In this document: in pieces, positions 8,612-20,193 of the stretch
Layout of the letters: every line of letters starts with the position of its first letter
How positions within the stretch are numbered: the stretch's first letter is position 1
The notes under the pieces: model-generated
What the model saw: only the letters and a program-made list of their open reading frames with translations
The model's database searches: none
Told to the model about the DNA's origin: nothing
Assembly (NCBI GenBank): GCA_947501805.1
Contig: CANMXJ010000003.1
Location: forward strand, 186,001 to 250,000
Origin: an uncultured Sulfitobacter sp.
GTDB lineage: Bacteria; Pseudomonadota; Alphaproteobacteria; Rhodobacterales; Rhodobacteraceae
Reading direction: 5' to 3'
DNA: 64,000 bases
Made by a program: the position numbers and the translations under genes

Positions 8612-10692
8612 GTGAAGATTTGCCGGAGGTGTCAGTGTCACCCGTGCGCAAAGCGTTCTTGAGCGGTGCATCTGTTGTCTGGATTATTCCGTTGCTGGCG
8701 CTTTTTGTAGCGCTCTATGTGGCATGGCATTCATTTAACGATCGCGGCCCGCTGATCCTTGTGCAATTTGAAAAAGGAGCCGGGATCAAGTCGGGCGAGA
8801 CCGAGTTGAGGTACCGCGATATAACTGTGGGTGTGGTTGAAAAAGTCGGATTTACCGAAGGGCTGGGCAAGGTCACCGCAAGTATTCGCGTAGACAAAGA
8901 AGTCGCCCCTTTTATCGACAATGGCGCGGTGTTCTGGATTGTGCAGCCCGAGGTCACGGCCCAAGGCATCACAGGTTTGAGTACCGTCTTGAGCGGCGTG
9001 TACATCGAAGGATCATGGGATGATCAGCCGGGTACACAACCCGACCGTTTTCAGGGTGCATCAGAGCCGCCATTGATCCGACCGGGTCAGGAAGGGCTGG
9101 AAATCGCCTTTCGCACTGTTGCTAACGGCCAGCTGACGGATAATGCACCGATCCTTTACAAGGGCATCGAAGTTGGTCGCGTCGGGCGCGCGCGGATTTC
9201 ACCACGCGGTAACTTTGCCATTGTCGAGGCGCTCATCTTTGATGAGCACCGCGCATTGATCAATGAATCCACCCGATTTTGGGACACTTCCGGCTTTAGT
9301 GTGAGCATTGGTCCGGCGGGGGCCGAGATTGATTTCTCTTCCATTGCGACCTTGGTGGGCGGCGGTATTACCTTTGATACGTTTGTGTCGGGAGGTGGTC
9401 GTGTGGCTGATGGCACGGTGTTCGAGATATTCCCGGACAAAGAAACAGCCCGAAATTCCGTATTCAATGCCTCCGAAGTTGAACCTCTGGAGATTAGCGT
9501 GATCTTCAACGAGAACATTTCAGGGCTGGTGATCGGAGCACCGGTTGAATTGAGCGGCCTCAAGATTGGTCAGGTTGAAGCGCTCTCCGGCATTGTGGAT
9601 TATGATCAGTTTGGTGATAGCCGGGTGCGTCTTAACGTGAACTTGTCGATCCAGCCTGCGCGTCTTGGCTTGCCCGACGAAGTCAGCGCAGAAAATGCGC
9701 TGGCGTTCTTGCAAAACAGGGTTGCGGCCGGAATGCGCGCGCGTCTGGCTTCGGCCAGTTTGTTAACGGGCGGATTGAAGGTGGAGCTAGTGATGGTGCC
9801 CGATGCACCGCCCGGACGTCTTGTCGGAACAGTGGACGACTTTCCGGTCATGCCTACAACACAGAACGAAACCTCGGATGCGGCAGCGACTGTTGAAGGG
9901 GTCTTTACCCGCATCAATAATCTGCCGATCGAAGAGCTGTTGAACGCTGCGATCAACTTTATGGATTCTGCCGAGAGCTTTGTTTCAAACGAGGATTTGA
10001 GAGAGGCCCCGACCGATGTGCGTCTGTTGCTGGCAGAACTGCAAGGGCTGGTATCTTCCGAAGATGTACGCAACATCCCTGTGGCGTTGAATGCGACATT
10101 GTCACGAGTCGAAACGCTGGTTGCTCAACTGGAGCAAGAACGCATAGCGGAGCGCTTGTCCGACGTGCTGGCATCAGCGGCAAGTGCGGCGACCTCTGTT
10201 GAAGCTTCTGTCGCCGGTGTGCCGGACCTGATCAAGCAAATCGAAGCGGTTGCGGCCAAAGCAGAAACGCTTGAGTTGAACGAACTTGTTTCGGAACTAA
10301 CGGTCCTGACGCGTTCTGCTGATGCGCTGATCGGGACGGATGACGCTGTGGCGCTTCCCGGCTCGCTGAAACGCGCCTTGGATGAAGTGAACTACACCCT
10401 TCAAGAGCTGCGCGAGGGCGGTGCGATCGAAAACGTTAATCAAACGCTTGCCTCCGCACGCAACGCAGCAGATAGCATTGCGGTGTCATCCAAAGACCTA
10501 CCCAAGATTGTTGAGCGCTTGTCAGCACTATTCGCGCAGGCAGGGCAAACGCTCGAAGGATATAACAAAGGGGAGGAGCTGAGCCGTTCTGCCCAATCCG
10601 CGTTGCGCGATATCCAAAAGGCGGCTAACGCCCTTGCCTCTTTGGCCAAGACCATCGAACGTAACCCCAATTCTCTTTTGCTGGGAAGATAG
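8608..10692 (+). CDS. pqiB: PqiB, MCE-domain intermembrane lipid-transport tunnel protein
   Basis: A 694-residue protein with one N-terminal membrane anchor (VVWIIPLLALFVALYVAW, about residues 22-39), three MCE modules in tandem (about residues 45-140, 160-260 and 290-395) and a long C-terminal region (about 430-690) of Ala/Glu/Leu-rich heptad-like helix. This is the architecture of PqiB, which forms a hexameric needle across the periplasm. It sits between pqiA and pqiC as in other bacteria. Overlapping start and stop codons with the gene before support one transcript. Confidence 0.92.
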   Translation: MSEDLPEVSVSPVRKAFLSGASVVWIIPLLALFVALYVAWHSFNDRGPLILVQFEKGAGIKSGETELRYRDITVGVVEKVGFTEGLGKVTASIRVDKEVAPFIDNGAVFWIVQPEVTAQGITGLSTVLSGVYIEGSWDDQPGTQPDRFQGASEPPLIRPGQEGLEIAFRTVANGQLTDNAPILYKGIEVGRVGRARISPRGNFAIVEALIFDEHRALINESTRFWDTSGFSVSIGPAGAEIDFSSIATLVGGGITFDTFVSGGGRVADGTVFEIFPDKETARNSVFNASEVEPLEISVIFNENISGLVIGAPVELSGLKIGQVEALSGIVDYDQFGDSRVRLNVNLSIQPARLGLPDEVSAENALAFLQNRVAAGMRARLASASLLTGGLKVELVMVPDAPPGRLVGTVDDFPVMPTTQNETSDAAATVEGVFTRINNLPIEELLNAAINFMDSAESFVSNEDLREAPTDVRLLLAELQGLVSSEDVRNIPVALNATLSRVETLVAQLEQERIAERLSDVLASAASAATSVEASVAGVPDLIKQIEAVAAKAETLELNELVSELTVLTRSADALIGTDDAVALPGSLKRALDEVNYTLQELREGGAIENVNQTLASARNAADSIAVSSKDLPKIVERLSALFAQAGQTLEGYNKGEELSRSAQSALRDIQKAANALASLAKTIERNPNSLLLGR

Positions 10693-10695
10693 ATC

Positions 10696-11259
10696 ATGAC
10701 CATTGCTGCACGCGTTTTGACATTTCTACTGCCCTTGATAATGGCTGCTTGTGGATCACCTGAGCTGGTTTCCGTCAGTGCCCCCGAGATCACCAAGAAA
10801 GCGCGTATTGCCTTTGGCGCGGTTCAGGTAAATGACGTGTCACTACCAAGCCATGCCGCGGCTGATGAAATTCACATCCGCGAAGATGACGGTACGCTTA
10901 GCAGTAGTTCCGGAGTGCTTTGGTCAGATGCGCCTGAACGCGCGATTGCGCTTGAGTTAAGTCAGAACCTTGCCCGTCTGACAGGCCGCCGTGTCGCGTC
11001 TGAGCCGTGGCCCTTTGAGGCTTTTCCGGATGCAAGGCTTGAGGTCCGCTTTACCGAGTTGGTCGCGACAAGCGCGGGCAGCTTCGAAGCCTCGGGCCAG
11101 TATTTTGTCGGTGTCGCGGATGGCAGGCGCGAACGCTCGGGCTTGTTTGACCTTAGTGTTGCTTTTGATCCAAAAGGCGGGCCGGGCGCAATTGCGCGCG
11201 CACGTGGTCAGCTGATCCTTGACCTTGCAGAGTTCATCGCGGGTGACGGGTTGAAATAG
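10696..11259 (+). CDS. pqiC: PqiC/YmbA-type outer membrane lipoprotein
   Basis: A 187-residue protein with a lipoprotein signal: hydrophobic N-terminus and lipobox LIMAAC, so lipidated Cys is about residue 19. The mature part fits the PqiC/ABC-type auxiliary lipoprotein family (DUF330), which docks at the outer membrane end of the PqiB needle. It begins 3 bases after the pqiB stop and closes the operon. Confidence 0.8.
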   Translation: MTIAARVLTFLLPLIMAACGSPELVSVSAPEITKKARIAFGAVQVNDVSLPSHAAADEIHIREDDGTLSSSSGVLWSDAPERAIALELSQNLARLTGRRVASEPWPFEAFPDARLEVRFTELVATSAGSFEASGQYFVGVADGRRERSGLFDLSVAFDPKGGPGAIARARGQLILDLAEFIAGDGLK

Positions 11260-11318
11260 TCGCGAGCCGTCGCGATTTGTGGCGGCTGCGGGATTAAGTT
11301 TTAAGGCCAAGTGAAGAT

Positions 11319-11344
11319 GGGGCTGTGCCATATCGGCCAGCCCC
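11319..11344. terminator. Hairpin between convergent pqiC and gyrB
   Basis: GGGGCTG (11319-11325) pairs with CAGCCCC (11338-11344), with a further inner GCC/GGC pairing. It lies between the 3' ends of pqiC (plus) and gyrB (minus) and could serve both. There is no clear T tract, so it may stabilise mRNA ends rather than terminate alone. Confidence 0.5.
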
Positions 11345-11361
11345 GTCTCTGCTTCAGGTGG

Positions 11362-13854
<2,493 letters not shown>

Positions 13855-13863
13855 TCAGTGAAC

Positions 13864-14967
13864 CTAAGCCGCGTTGCCTGTGCGAACCTGTGATACGCCA
13901 CCCTCTTCAATGACCTCCAGAACCTGTGCACGCCCTTGTAAAGCGGTAAACATCTCCGGGCCTGTTCCGGTCATCCAAGCCTGGGCACCAAGCGCGCAAA
14001 TCTCGTCATAGAGTGCCGCTTGCCGGTTTACATCCAGATGCGCGGCGACCTCATCAAGCAGCAAGATCGGCGGCGCGCCAAAGTCGGCGGCGAGGGCCCG
14101 GGCATTTGCAAGGATCAGGGACACAAGCAGCGCCTTTTGCTCGCCTGTCGAGCAGTCCTTTGCAGGAACATCCTTTGCCCTGTAGACCCCATAAAGGTCT
14201 GCACGGTGTGGCCCGATCAAGGTGCGTCCGGCAGCAAGGTCTCGGGTGCGGTTATCAGCAAGTGCATCGCGCAACGACTGGGGGTCGGGCGGCATATCGC
14301 ATTGCAGGGAGAGGGTTGCAGTCGGAAAGGCGGTTTCTGCCTGCCTCTGTGCTTCTGCAATCGCGCTCAATGCGTGCAAGCGCCCTGTGTGAATTGCGCT
14401 TCCGGCTTCTGCCATGCGCATCTCCAGAGCGGCGTACCAGGATGGTTCGCGCACCATATCCTTAAGAAGCCGATTGCGCTCGCGCATGGCCTTTTCGTAT
14501 GTCAGCGAATGTTCTGCGTGCTCGGGCAGGAAACTGAGGGTCATGCGATCAAGAAACCTGCGGCGTCCTTCCGCCCCTTCGATCCACAGCCGGTCCATTG
14601 CAGGTATCAGCCACAATATACGGGCAATGCGGCCCAGCGCAGTTTGTGGTGTGGCCTTGCCGTCGATGCGGGTTTGGCGTGCGGCACCTGCCTCTGACCA
14701 GATTTCCACTTCGTAGGTTTGATGCAACGACTTCAACAAGCCTGTTACTTTCCATCCCAACGCTTCTGGCCTGCGGGTCATATCCTCTGCGCTGGACCGC
14801 CTGAGCCCGCGTCCGGGGGAGAGCAACGAAATTGCTTCGAGAATGTTTGTTTTGCCCGCACCATTAGGGCCGTAGATGGCGACGGGGCGGGCATCGCAGT
14901 CTATTACCGCACGCTTATGCGAACGGAAGTGAGAGAGGGTAAGTTGGGAGAGGGCGAGACTACCCAT
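13864..14967 (-). CDS. recF: DNA replication and repair protein RecF
   Basis: A 367-residue SMC-like ATPase. Walker A is GPNGAGKTN (about residues 35-43), the signature is STGEQKALL and Walker B is ILLLDEVAAHLD. RecF loads RecA at single-strand gaps with RecO and RecR. The gene lies between dnaN and gyrB as in the conserved replication locus. The spacer to dnaN holds two perfect palindromes, listed separately. Confidence 0.97.
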   Translation of the reverse strand: MGSLALSQLTLSHFRSHKRAVIDCDARPVAIYGPNGAGKTNILEAISLLSPGRGLRRSSAEDMTRRPEALGWKVTGLLKSLHQTYEVEIWSEAGAARQTRIDGKATPQTALGRIARILWLIPAMDRLWIEGAEGRRRFLDRMTLSFLPEHAEHSLTYEKAMRERNRLLKDMVREPSWYAALEMRMAEAGSAIHTGRLHALSAIAEAQRQAETAFPTATLSLQCDMPPDPQSLRDALADNRTRDLAAGRTLIGPHRADLYGVYRAKDVPAKDCSTGEQKALLVSLILANARALAADFGAPPILLLDEVAAHLDVNRQAALYDEICALGAQAWMTGTGPEMFTALQGRAQVLEVIEEGGVSQVRTGNAA

Positions 14968-14976
14968 GCGAGGTCT

Positions 14977-15021
14977 CGTTTTCTTTCAAAGAAAACGGTC
15001 GGAAACTTTGAAAGTTTCCGA
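14977..15021. repeat. Two adjacent perfect palindromes between dnaN and recF
   Basis: The first (14977-14997) has arms CGTTTTCTTT and AAAGAAAACG around one C. The second (14999-15021) has arms TCGGAAACTTT and AAAGTTTCCGA around one G. They are separated by a single base. On the minus strand they lie just after the dnaN stop (15027) and end 9 bases before the recF ATG (14967). A 13-base piece matching an arm plus flank of the second (GATCGGAAACTTT) recurs at 29486-29498 upstream of serB. They could be mRNA-end hairpins, an attenuator or a dispersed repeat family. Confidence 0.75.
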
Positions 15022-15026
15022 TCCCC

Positions 15027-16145
15027 TTACACACGCATCGGCATAACGACATAGACAGCTGACATATCGTTGCCTTCCCGCATCAACGTAGGATCGCCGG
15101 ATGAGTTGAACATGAAAACCGCATTTTCGCGATCAACCTGACTGGCGATCTCAAGCAGGTACTTCGCGTTGAAACCGATCTCAAGCCGTTCGTCATTATA
15201 CGCAACGGCCAGTTCCTCTTCGGCTGCGCCACTGTCAGGTGCGTTGACCGACAGGATCAAGCGATCTTCGTCCAACTGCAATTTCACCGCGCGTGACCGC
15301 TCGGAGCTTACAGTGGCTACGCGGTCCACCGCCTTGGCAAAGTCGGAAGCGTCCACTTCCATTTTGCGCGTGTTCCCTTGTGGAATGACGCGGGTATAGT
15401 CGGGGAAAGTGCCGTCGATAACCTTGGAGGTCAGCGTGATCTCGGGTGTGGCAAAACGCACCTTGGTCTCGGACACCGACACCGCGATCTTCATGTCATC
15501 GTCATCGAGCAATTTGCGCAATTCGCCAACAGTCTTGCGCGGCACAATCACACCGGGCATGTCGGATGCCCCTTCGGGCAGATCCGCGTCAATCCGCGCA
15601 AGACGGTGACCATCGGTGGCCACGCAGCGCAGGACTTTTCCGCCATCTGCATCCGAAATGTGCATGTAGACGCCGTTCAGATAATAGCGTGTTTCCTCGG
15701 TAGAGATGGCGAATTTCGACTTGTCGAACAGGCGACGCAGGACAGGCGCTGCGATACTGAAGTTTGAAGCATATTCCGAGGTCGCCATAACGGGAAAATC
15801 CTCGCGTGGCAGCGTAGCAAGCGAAAAGTTTGAACGCCCGGCCTCAACTGTCATACGACCAGCGGCCGTGTCCGCGGTGATATTGATCAGCGCACCATCG
15901 GGCAATTTGCGGACAATTTCATGCAGCAGCGTGGCAGAAACGGTTGTCGCGCCTGCGCGCTCGACCTGTGCGCCGGTCTTGTCGACCACTTCAATATCAA
16001 GATCGGTCGCGCGGAAAGACACGTCGCTGCCTTCGGCTTCGATCAACACATTTGCGAGGATCGGAATGGTATTGCGCCGTTCCACAACAGACTGCGCTTG
16101 ACTGACCGCCTTCAGGAGCGCCGCCCGTTCGATGCTAAATTTCAT
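15027..16145 (-). CDS. dnaN: DNA polymerase III beta subunit (sliding clamp)
   Basis: A 372-residue protein with the three-fold clamp architecture. It starts MKFSIERAALLKAVSQAQSV and ends with VYVVMPMRV, the usual C-terminal motif. As a ring dimer it tethers polymerase III to DNA. It follows dnaA on the minus strand after a 132-base spacer with a strong hairpin, so it may have its own promoter as well as readthrough from dnaA. Confidence 0.98.
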   Translation of the reverse strand: MKFSIERAALLKAVSQAQSVVERRNTIPILANVLIEAEGSDVSFRATDLDIEVVDKTGAQVERAGATTVSATLLHEIVRKLPDGALINITADTAAGRMTVEAGRSNFSLATLPREDFPVMATSEYASNFSIAAPVLRRLFDKSKFAISTEETRYYLNGVYMHISDADGGKVLRCVATDGHRLARIDADLPEGASDMPGVIVPRKTVGELRKLLDDDDMKIAVSVSETKVRFATPEITLTSKVIDGTFPDYTRVIPQGNTRKMEVDASDFAKAVDRVATVSSERSRAVKLQLDEDRLILSVNAPDSGAAEEELAVAYNDERLEIGFNAKYLLEIASQVDRENAVFMFNSSGDPTLMREGNDMSAVYVVMPMRV

Positions 16146-16234
16146 ATGCCTACTCCCTGAGGACTGCCGGAAAGGCAGATTACTCTGTTCACTCGCCTAC
16201 GCAAGGGTTTTGGAGCTTTGTTGGCACGATTACA

Positions 16235-16256
16235 AGAGGGGCTGGCCGGCCCCTCT
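16235..16256 (-). terminator. Hairpin between dnaA and dnaN
   Basis: AGAGGGGC (16235-16242) pairs with GCCCCTCT (16249-16256) around a 6-base loop, just downstream of the dnaA stop on the minus strand. Only a weak T-rich tail (CTCTTGTAAT) follows, so it is likely a partial terminator that sets the ratio of dnaA to dnaN transcripts. Confidence 0.55.
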
Positions 16257-16277
16257 GAATGTTGTCCGTAACTGTTG

Positions 16278-17639
16278 TTAATTTTTCAGCGCACGCCCTA
16301 GTAATTCAACATCTTCCGCGATTTGGCCGTCTGACTGCTTGAGTTCCTCGATCCGCCGGACGCCGTGCATGACAGTGGTATGGTCGCGACCGCCAAAACG
16401 TCGCCCGATTTCGGGCAAGGATCGCGTGGTCAACTGCTTGCACAGATACATCGCGATCTGGCGGGGACGTGCATAGCTGCGCAACCGCTTTGGGCCGATC
16501 ATATCGCTCAGGCGGATATTGAAATGCTCGCTGACTTTGCGCTGGATTTCCTCAACGGTGATCTTGCGTTCGTTCGAGCGCAAAACATCCGCTAGGCAAT
16601 CCTGAGTCAGGTCCATGTTGATCTCTTTACCCACAAGCGAGGCAAATGCAAACAAACGTGTCAGCGCGCCCTCAAGAACGCGTACATTGGAAGTGATGCG
16701 ATGGGCGAGGAATTCCAGAACGCCATCTTCGACCTCGAGACCGGGGTAGGTCTGCTGCTGCACTTCCAGCTTGCTTTGCAGAATGCCCAAACGCAATTCG
16801 TAGTCAGTAGGGTGAAGATCAACGACAAGACCACATTGAAGGCGTGACTGAACGCGGTCTTCCAGATCCTTGATGTCTGTCGGCGCGCGATCCGCAGAAA
16901 TGATGATTTGTTTGTGTTGATCTACCAAGGCGTTGAACGTGTGAAAGAACTCTTCTTGCGTACTTTCTTTGCCCGCGATGAACTGCACATCATCTACCAT
17001 CAAGACATCGACAGAGCGGAACAGCTCTTTGAAGTCCATCATTTTACGGTCCCGCAGAGCCTGAACAAAACGGTACATAAATTGTTCGGCTGATAGGTAA
17101 AGCACGTTCATCTCTGGTTTGCGTTCACGCAACTCGCGGGCAATCGCGTGCATCAGGTGGGTTTTACCAAGCCCGACGCCACCATAAAGAAACAGAGGGT
17201 TAAAAGTTACCGGCCCTCCTTCGGCCACGCGTTTTGCGGCGGCATGGGCCAGTTCATTTGGTTTGCCGACAACAAAGTTGTCAAAGCTGAAGCGCGGATC
17301 CAGCGGGGCAGTGCTGGTTACGTCAGGCGTGGACGTTTTAGGAGGCATCGCTGAGTGCCGCTGCCCTGTTGTGGCGGGTTTGGGCGCAACGGCGCTTTTT
17401 GCAGAAAGGGCAAAGTTCAGACGCGAGGCAGCAATGCCCTGCGCATTGATCTCGTGCAGGATCAGATCGGAGAAGTTCTGGCTGACATAGTTTCCGAAGA
17501 AATTGGTCGGTACATTTAGTGTCGCGATGCCGCTTGCAACTTCACCCGGTACGATAGGCTCGATCCAGGTTGTATAGTTATTCTGTCCGACAGTTTTCAA
17601 AAGCCGCTGCCTGATTTCGCCCCATTGATCTTGCGTCAT
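16278..17639 (-). CDS. dnaA: Chromosomal replication initiator DnaA
   Basis: A 453-residue DnaA. Domain I is at the N-terminus, and domain III has Walker [11 protein letters not shown], Walker [10 protein letters not shown] and the sensor region SADRAP. Domain IV ends with the DNA-binding signature [12 protein letters not shown]. It opens the origin and also acts as a transcription factor. ATG 17639 ([13 protein letters not shown]) is chosen because it matches the start of domain I; a longer frame upstream has no family character. The 524 bases up to rpsT carry its control region. Confidence 0.98.
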   Translation of the reverse strand: MTQDQWGEIRQRLLKTVGQNNYTTWIEPIVPGEVASGIATLNVPTNFFGNYVSQNFSDLILHEINAQGIAASRLNFALSAKSAVAPKPATTGQRHSAMPPKTSTPDVTSTAPLDPRFSFDNFVVGKPNELAHAAAKRVAEGGPVTFNPLFLYGGVGLGKTHLMHAIARELRERKPEMNVLYLSAEQFMYRFVQALRDRKMMDFKELFRSVDVLMVDDVQFIAGKESTQEEFFHTFNALVDQHKQIIISADRAPTDIKDLEDRVQSRLQCGLVVDLHPTDYELRLGILQSKLEVQQQTYPGLEVEDGVLEFLAHRITSNVRVLEGALTRLFAFASLVGKEINMDLTQDCLADVLRSNERKITVEEIQRKVSEHFNIRLSDMIGPKRLRSYARPRQIAMYLCKQLTTRSLPEIGRRFGGRDHTTVMHGVRRIEELKQSDGQIAEDVELLGRALKN

Positions 17640-18163
17640 GTCTGCCCTTTTATCCCACACATTCTTTCCGGGTCTTTCCCCGGCTACCAACAACCCAGCC
17701 TCAACAGCACGCAATCAGCCCTCCGGTCCCAGCAAAGAAACCGACTGCGCCCGTGGACGTTACTCAAAAAGTCTTGCCAATACGTCGACGTACACGTGGT
17801 ACGCTTTGCCTTGGCAGAGACCTCTCGTCTCTTAATGATGTGACAGGGCAAATGTGCGGCAGCACGATTTGCAGTTCATCGTAACAAGTCGGATGACCTG
17901 TTGATGGTCTTTGGATAAACCAACCGCTCCTTGTAGAAGCGCCCGATTGTCCAAAGCCTGTCCCCCCAGCGAAGTGACTCGCATGCCTTAATTAACAAGG
18001 AGTACAGGGCCGCTTCAACATATCTTCAAACTTGACTCACGAATTGGATCAAAAGAATCTGTAACGTGATTTTGAGACCGCGAGACAACAAAAAAAGGCA
18101 CCAGAAACTGACGCCTTCTTTATCAACATATTAGCCGATTCTCAGATGATGAGAATCACGGGT
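17640..18163. other. 524-base non-coding region between dnaA and rpsT; possible regulatory or origin region
   Basis: No convincing gene lies here. It holds a perfect 12-bp palindrome TACGTCGACGTA (17781-17792), the palindrome TTAATTAA (17988-17995), and two one-mismatch relatives of the DnaA box TTATCCACA: TTTGGATAA (17910-17918, minus orientation) and TTATCAACA (18120-18128). The part from about 17985 to 18160 is visibly richer in A and T. An intrinsic terminator for rpsT lies at its right end. The region must hold the dnaA promoter, but I could not pick a clear -35/-10 pair. An origin is possible but not shown; perfect DnaA boxes are absent. Confidence 0.35.
18090..18120 (-). terminator. 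Rho-independent terminator downstream of rpsT
   Basis: Read on the minus strand, AAGGC and GCCTT enclose a 13-base loop and are followed by TTTTTTT (complement of 18089-18096). It lies 44 bases past the rpsT stop and is the only strong terminator between rpsT and dnaA, so the two are probably separate transcripts. Confidence 0.7.
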
Positions 18164-18427
18164 TTATGCAATCGCTTTGACGCGTGCGGCCAAACGGGAC
18201 ATTTTTCTTGAAGCGGTGTTCTTATGATACACACCCTTGGTCACACCGCGCATCAGCTCTGGCTGAGCGGCTTTCAGTGCGGCAACTGCGTCATCTTTGA
18301 CGCCAGATTCGATGGCTTCTTCAACTTTGCGCAGGTACGTGCGGATGCGCGAACGGCGTGCTTTGTTGATCTGGAAGCGCTTCTCGTTCTGACGTGCGCG
18401 TTTTTTGGCTTGTGGTGTATTGGCCAT
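18164..18427 (-). CDS. rpsT: 30S ribosomal protein S20
   Basis: An 87-residue basic protein beginning [17 protein letters not shown], the S20 signature. It binds 16S rRNA early in 30S assembly. ATG 18427 is chosen over ATG 18436 because the family starts at MAN. A promoter-like pair at 18556-18585 would give a leader of about 120 bases with a hairpin; S20 genes are translationally autoregulated in some bacteria. Lying upstream of dnaA is typical for Rhodobacterales. Confidence 0.97.
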   Translation of the reverse strand: MANTPQAKKRARQNEKRFQINKARRSRIRTYLRKVEEAIESGVKDDAVAALKAAQPELMRGVTKGVYHKNTASRKMSRLAARVKAIA

Positions 18428-18496
18428 GCTGATCACCCTTTCGAGGTATATTCAAAATTTCGACGCGTGACGCCAAACCCTGACCGGACGGACCGG

Positions 18497-18511
18497 TTCC
18501 CCATCGGGGAA
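18497..18511 (-). promoter_or_regulatory. Hairpin in the rpsT mRNA leader
   Basis: TTCCCC (18497-18502) and GGGGAA (18506-18511) form a 6-bp stem with a 3-base loop, about 70 bases before the rpsT start in its transcript. It may be part of a leader structure for S20 control. Function is inferred only from position. Confidence 0.35.
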
Positions 18512-18555
18512 GGTGATTCTAGCCTGAGCGGGCTGCACGCGCATGTATTGGGGCG

Positions 18556-18585
18556 GCTATAGCGGTGTTGGGGTTGGTTTGTAAA
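18556..18585 (-). promoter_or_regulatory. Candidate sigma-70 promoter for rpsT
   Basis: On the minus strand, TTTACA (complement of 18580-18585) is followed after 18 bases by TATAGC (complement of 18556-18561). The -35 differs from TTGACA at one base and the -10 from TATAAT at two. It would start transcription near 18549. Confidence 0.45.
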
Positions 18586-18613
18586 GGGATGAGAGTGTGG
18601 ATGAATTGCGCCC

Positions 18614-19273
18614 TCAGTCTGCTGGTGCCTGCTGTTCATCTTGATCGGCAATAGTAGGGCTCTTGTATGCAACAGGTCCGATTGTCGTATTTAGTCCAAA
18701 GTCCCTGTGCTTCAGTTGGCCATCGACGATGTACAGTTTTCTCAATAAATATGTTTTCGTCTCACCCATAACCGTGAGAGTCATCGCATCACCGTCATTA
18801 GATTTTATGATCGAAATTGCATCATCTTTGGTTGCAATACTCTCCACGATACTTCGCACAGCATTTGGGTCTGTGACACGTTCTAATTGGAAATAGCAGG
18901 CTCCTTCAAAGACGCCCACTCCGGCTATCGTGATTACCCCAACAACAATTGTTACGGGTGCCATCAGTATTGCGCCAGCGGTGCCTAGTGCTCCACTTGT
19001 TCCCGCTATGATACCAACTGTTCCCGCCGCCGACGCACCTGCTGCTGTGGAACCCAGCATCGTCAGGCCTGAACCTGCATGTACGAGGGTGTAATATCCA
19101 GCTGCTTGCAGTCCCGCGCCTGCAGCGGCCCCCGCACCCGCAACAGTGCTGCCAATTGCCGTTGCCGTTTTCCCGGCTAGTTTCGAGGGCGTATAATCAC
19201 AAGGCCCAGCAAATGCAGTGCTGGCCATTGCAAGCGCGATTACAAAAGAAGGCAGAAGCGTTTGAATTTTCAT
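18614..19273 (-). CDS. Unknown secreted or membrane-associated Gly/Ala-rich protein
   Basis: A 219-residue protein I do not recognise. It opens with a signal peptide (MKIQTLLPSFVIALAMASTAFA, cleavage near AFA-GPCDY). Residues about 30-125 are Gly, Ala and Thr rich with several hydrophobic runs that could be membrane segments or a glycine-zipper-like region. The C-terminal 90 residues are more polar and read like a small folded domain (MTLTVMGETKTYLLRKLYIVDGQLKHRDFG). Two Cys (GPCDY and GACYF) could form a disulfide. ATG 19273 is preferred because AGGGTGG precedes it; GTG 19285 is possible. It stands alone between rpsT and the crotonase gene. Confidence 0.65.
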   Translation of the reverse strand: MKIQTLLPSFVIALAMASTAFAGPCDYTPSKLAGKTATAIGSTVAGAGAAAGAGLQAAGYYTLVHAGSGLTMLGSTAAGASAAGTVGIIAGTSGALGTAGAILMAPVTIVVGVITIAGVGVFEGACYFQLERVTDPNAVRSIVESIATKDDAISIIKSNDGDAMTLTVMGETKTYLLRKLYIVDGQLKHRDFGLNTTIGPVAYKSPTIADQDEQQAPAD

Positions 19274-19352
19274 CAGATAATCCACCCTAAGAACTTAGCC
19301 AAATAAGAAAGCAAAACGATCTCCTTGAAGCGATATTAATTATCAGCCTCAA

Positions 19353-20129
19353 TCACTTATCCCGAAACTGCGCCTCGCGCTTTTCGATGAACGCAGACAT
19401 GCCTTCCTTCTGATCCTCGGTCGCGAACAGCGAATGGAACATGCGGCGTTCAAACAGCAGACCTTCGCGCAGTGGCACTTCATAGGCGCGGTTCACGGCT
19501 TCTTTGACGACCATCACCGTGATCATGGATTTCTCGGCAATTTTGCCCGCCGCGCTCAGCGCTTCATCCATCAGCTTTTTCACCGGTACCACACGGGACA
19601 CCAGCCCGGAACGCTCCGCTTCTTCGGCGTCCATAAAGCGACCCGTCAGGTTCATATCCATCGCTTTGGATTTACCCACCAGCCGCGTCAAACGCTGGGT
19701 GCCACCGATACCGGCAACAACGCCCAAGTTAATCTCGGGCTGGCCAAATTTCGCGGTTTCAGAACAGATGATAAAGTCACACATCATCGCCAACTCACAG
19801 CCCCCGCCCAGCGCATAGCCGGACACAGCCGCGATGATCGGTTTGCGCACGCGCATGATCTGGTCGGTTTCCGGCGTAAACAGATCGCCCGCAAAAACAT
19901 CAACAAAGGACTTGTCCTTCATCATCGCAATATCGGCACCGGCGGCAAACGCCTTTTCCGAACCGGTGATCACGATACAGCGGACTTTTTCGTTGTCCTG
20001 ACAGCCCTTCAAGGCATCGGCCAACTCGGTCATCAACACATCGTTAAGCGCATTCAGCGCGTCAGGCCGGTTCAGCGTGACCAAAGCCACATGATTGTCG
20101 ACATCCAACGTGATCGTTTCATAAGCCAT
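19353..20129 (-). CDS. Enoyl-CoA hydratase (crotonase family)
   Basis: A 258-residue crotonase. The oxyanion-hole segment [11 protein letters not shown] and the catalytic region [13 protein letters not shown] ... [22 protein letters not shown] contain the two acidic residues expected of a true hydratase (Glu in CELAM and Glu in QPEINLG). It adds water to trans-2-enoyl-CoA in beta-oxidation. ATG 20129 ([10 protein letters not shown]) is the family start; the longer frame upstream runs into the mutM region without similarity. Confidence 0.93.
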   Translation of the reverse strand: MAYETITLDVDNHVALVTLNRPDALNALNDVLMTELADALKGCQDNEKVRCIVITGSEKAFAAGADIAMMKDKSFVDVFAGDLFTPETDQIMRVRKPIIAAVSGYALGGGCELAMMCDFIICSETAKFGQPEINLGVVAGIGGTQRLTRLVGKSKAMDMNLTGRFMDAEEAERSGLVSRVVPVKKLMDEALSAAGKIAEKSMITVMVVKEAVNRAYEVPLREGLLFERRMFHSLFATEDQKEGMSAFIEKREAQFRDK

Positions 20130-20193
20130 CAAGAATGCTCTCAGTTGTTGCGCTTTGGTGCCCGTGAATAGCACGGGTTTTGGGCGGTTCAAG

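Noticed and set aside
7760..8671. Open frame of 303 codons on the minus strand
   Set aside because: Antisense to both pqiA genes; composition is that of a shadow frame.
14020..14697. Open frame of 225 codons on the plus strand
   Set aside because: Antisense to recF.
19434..20171. Open frame of 245 codons on the plus strand
   Set aside because: It is the antisense of the crotonase gene, rich in His, Arg and Gln with no family character.
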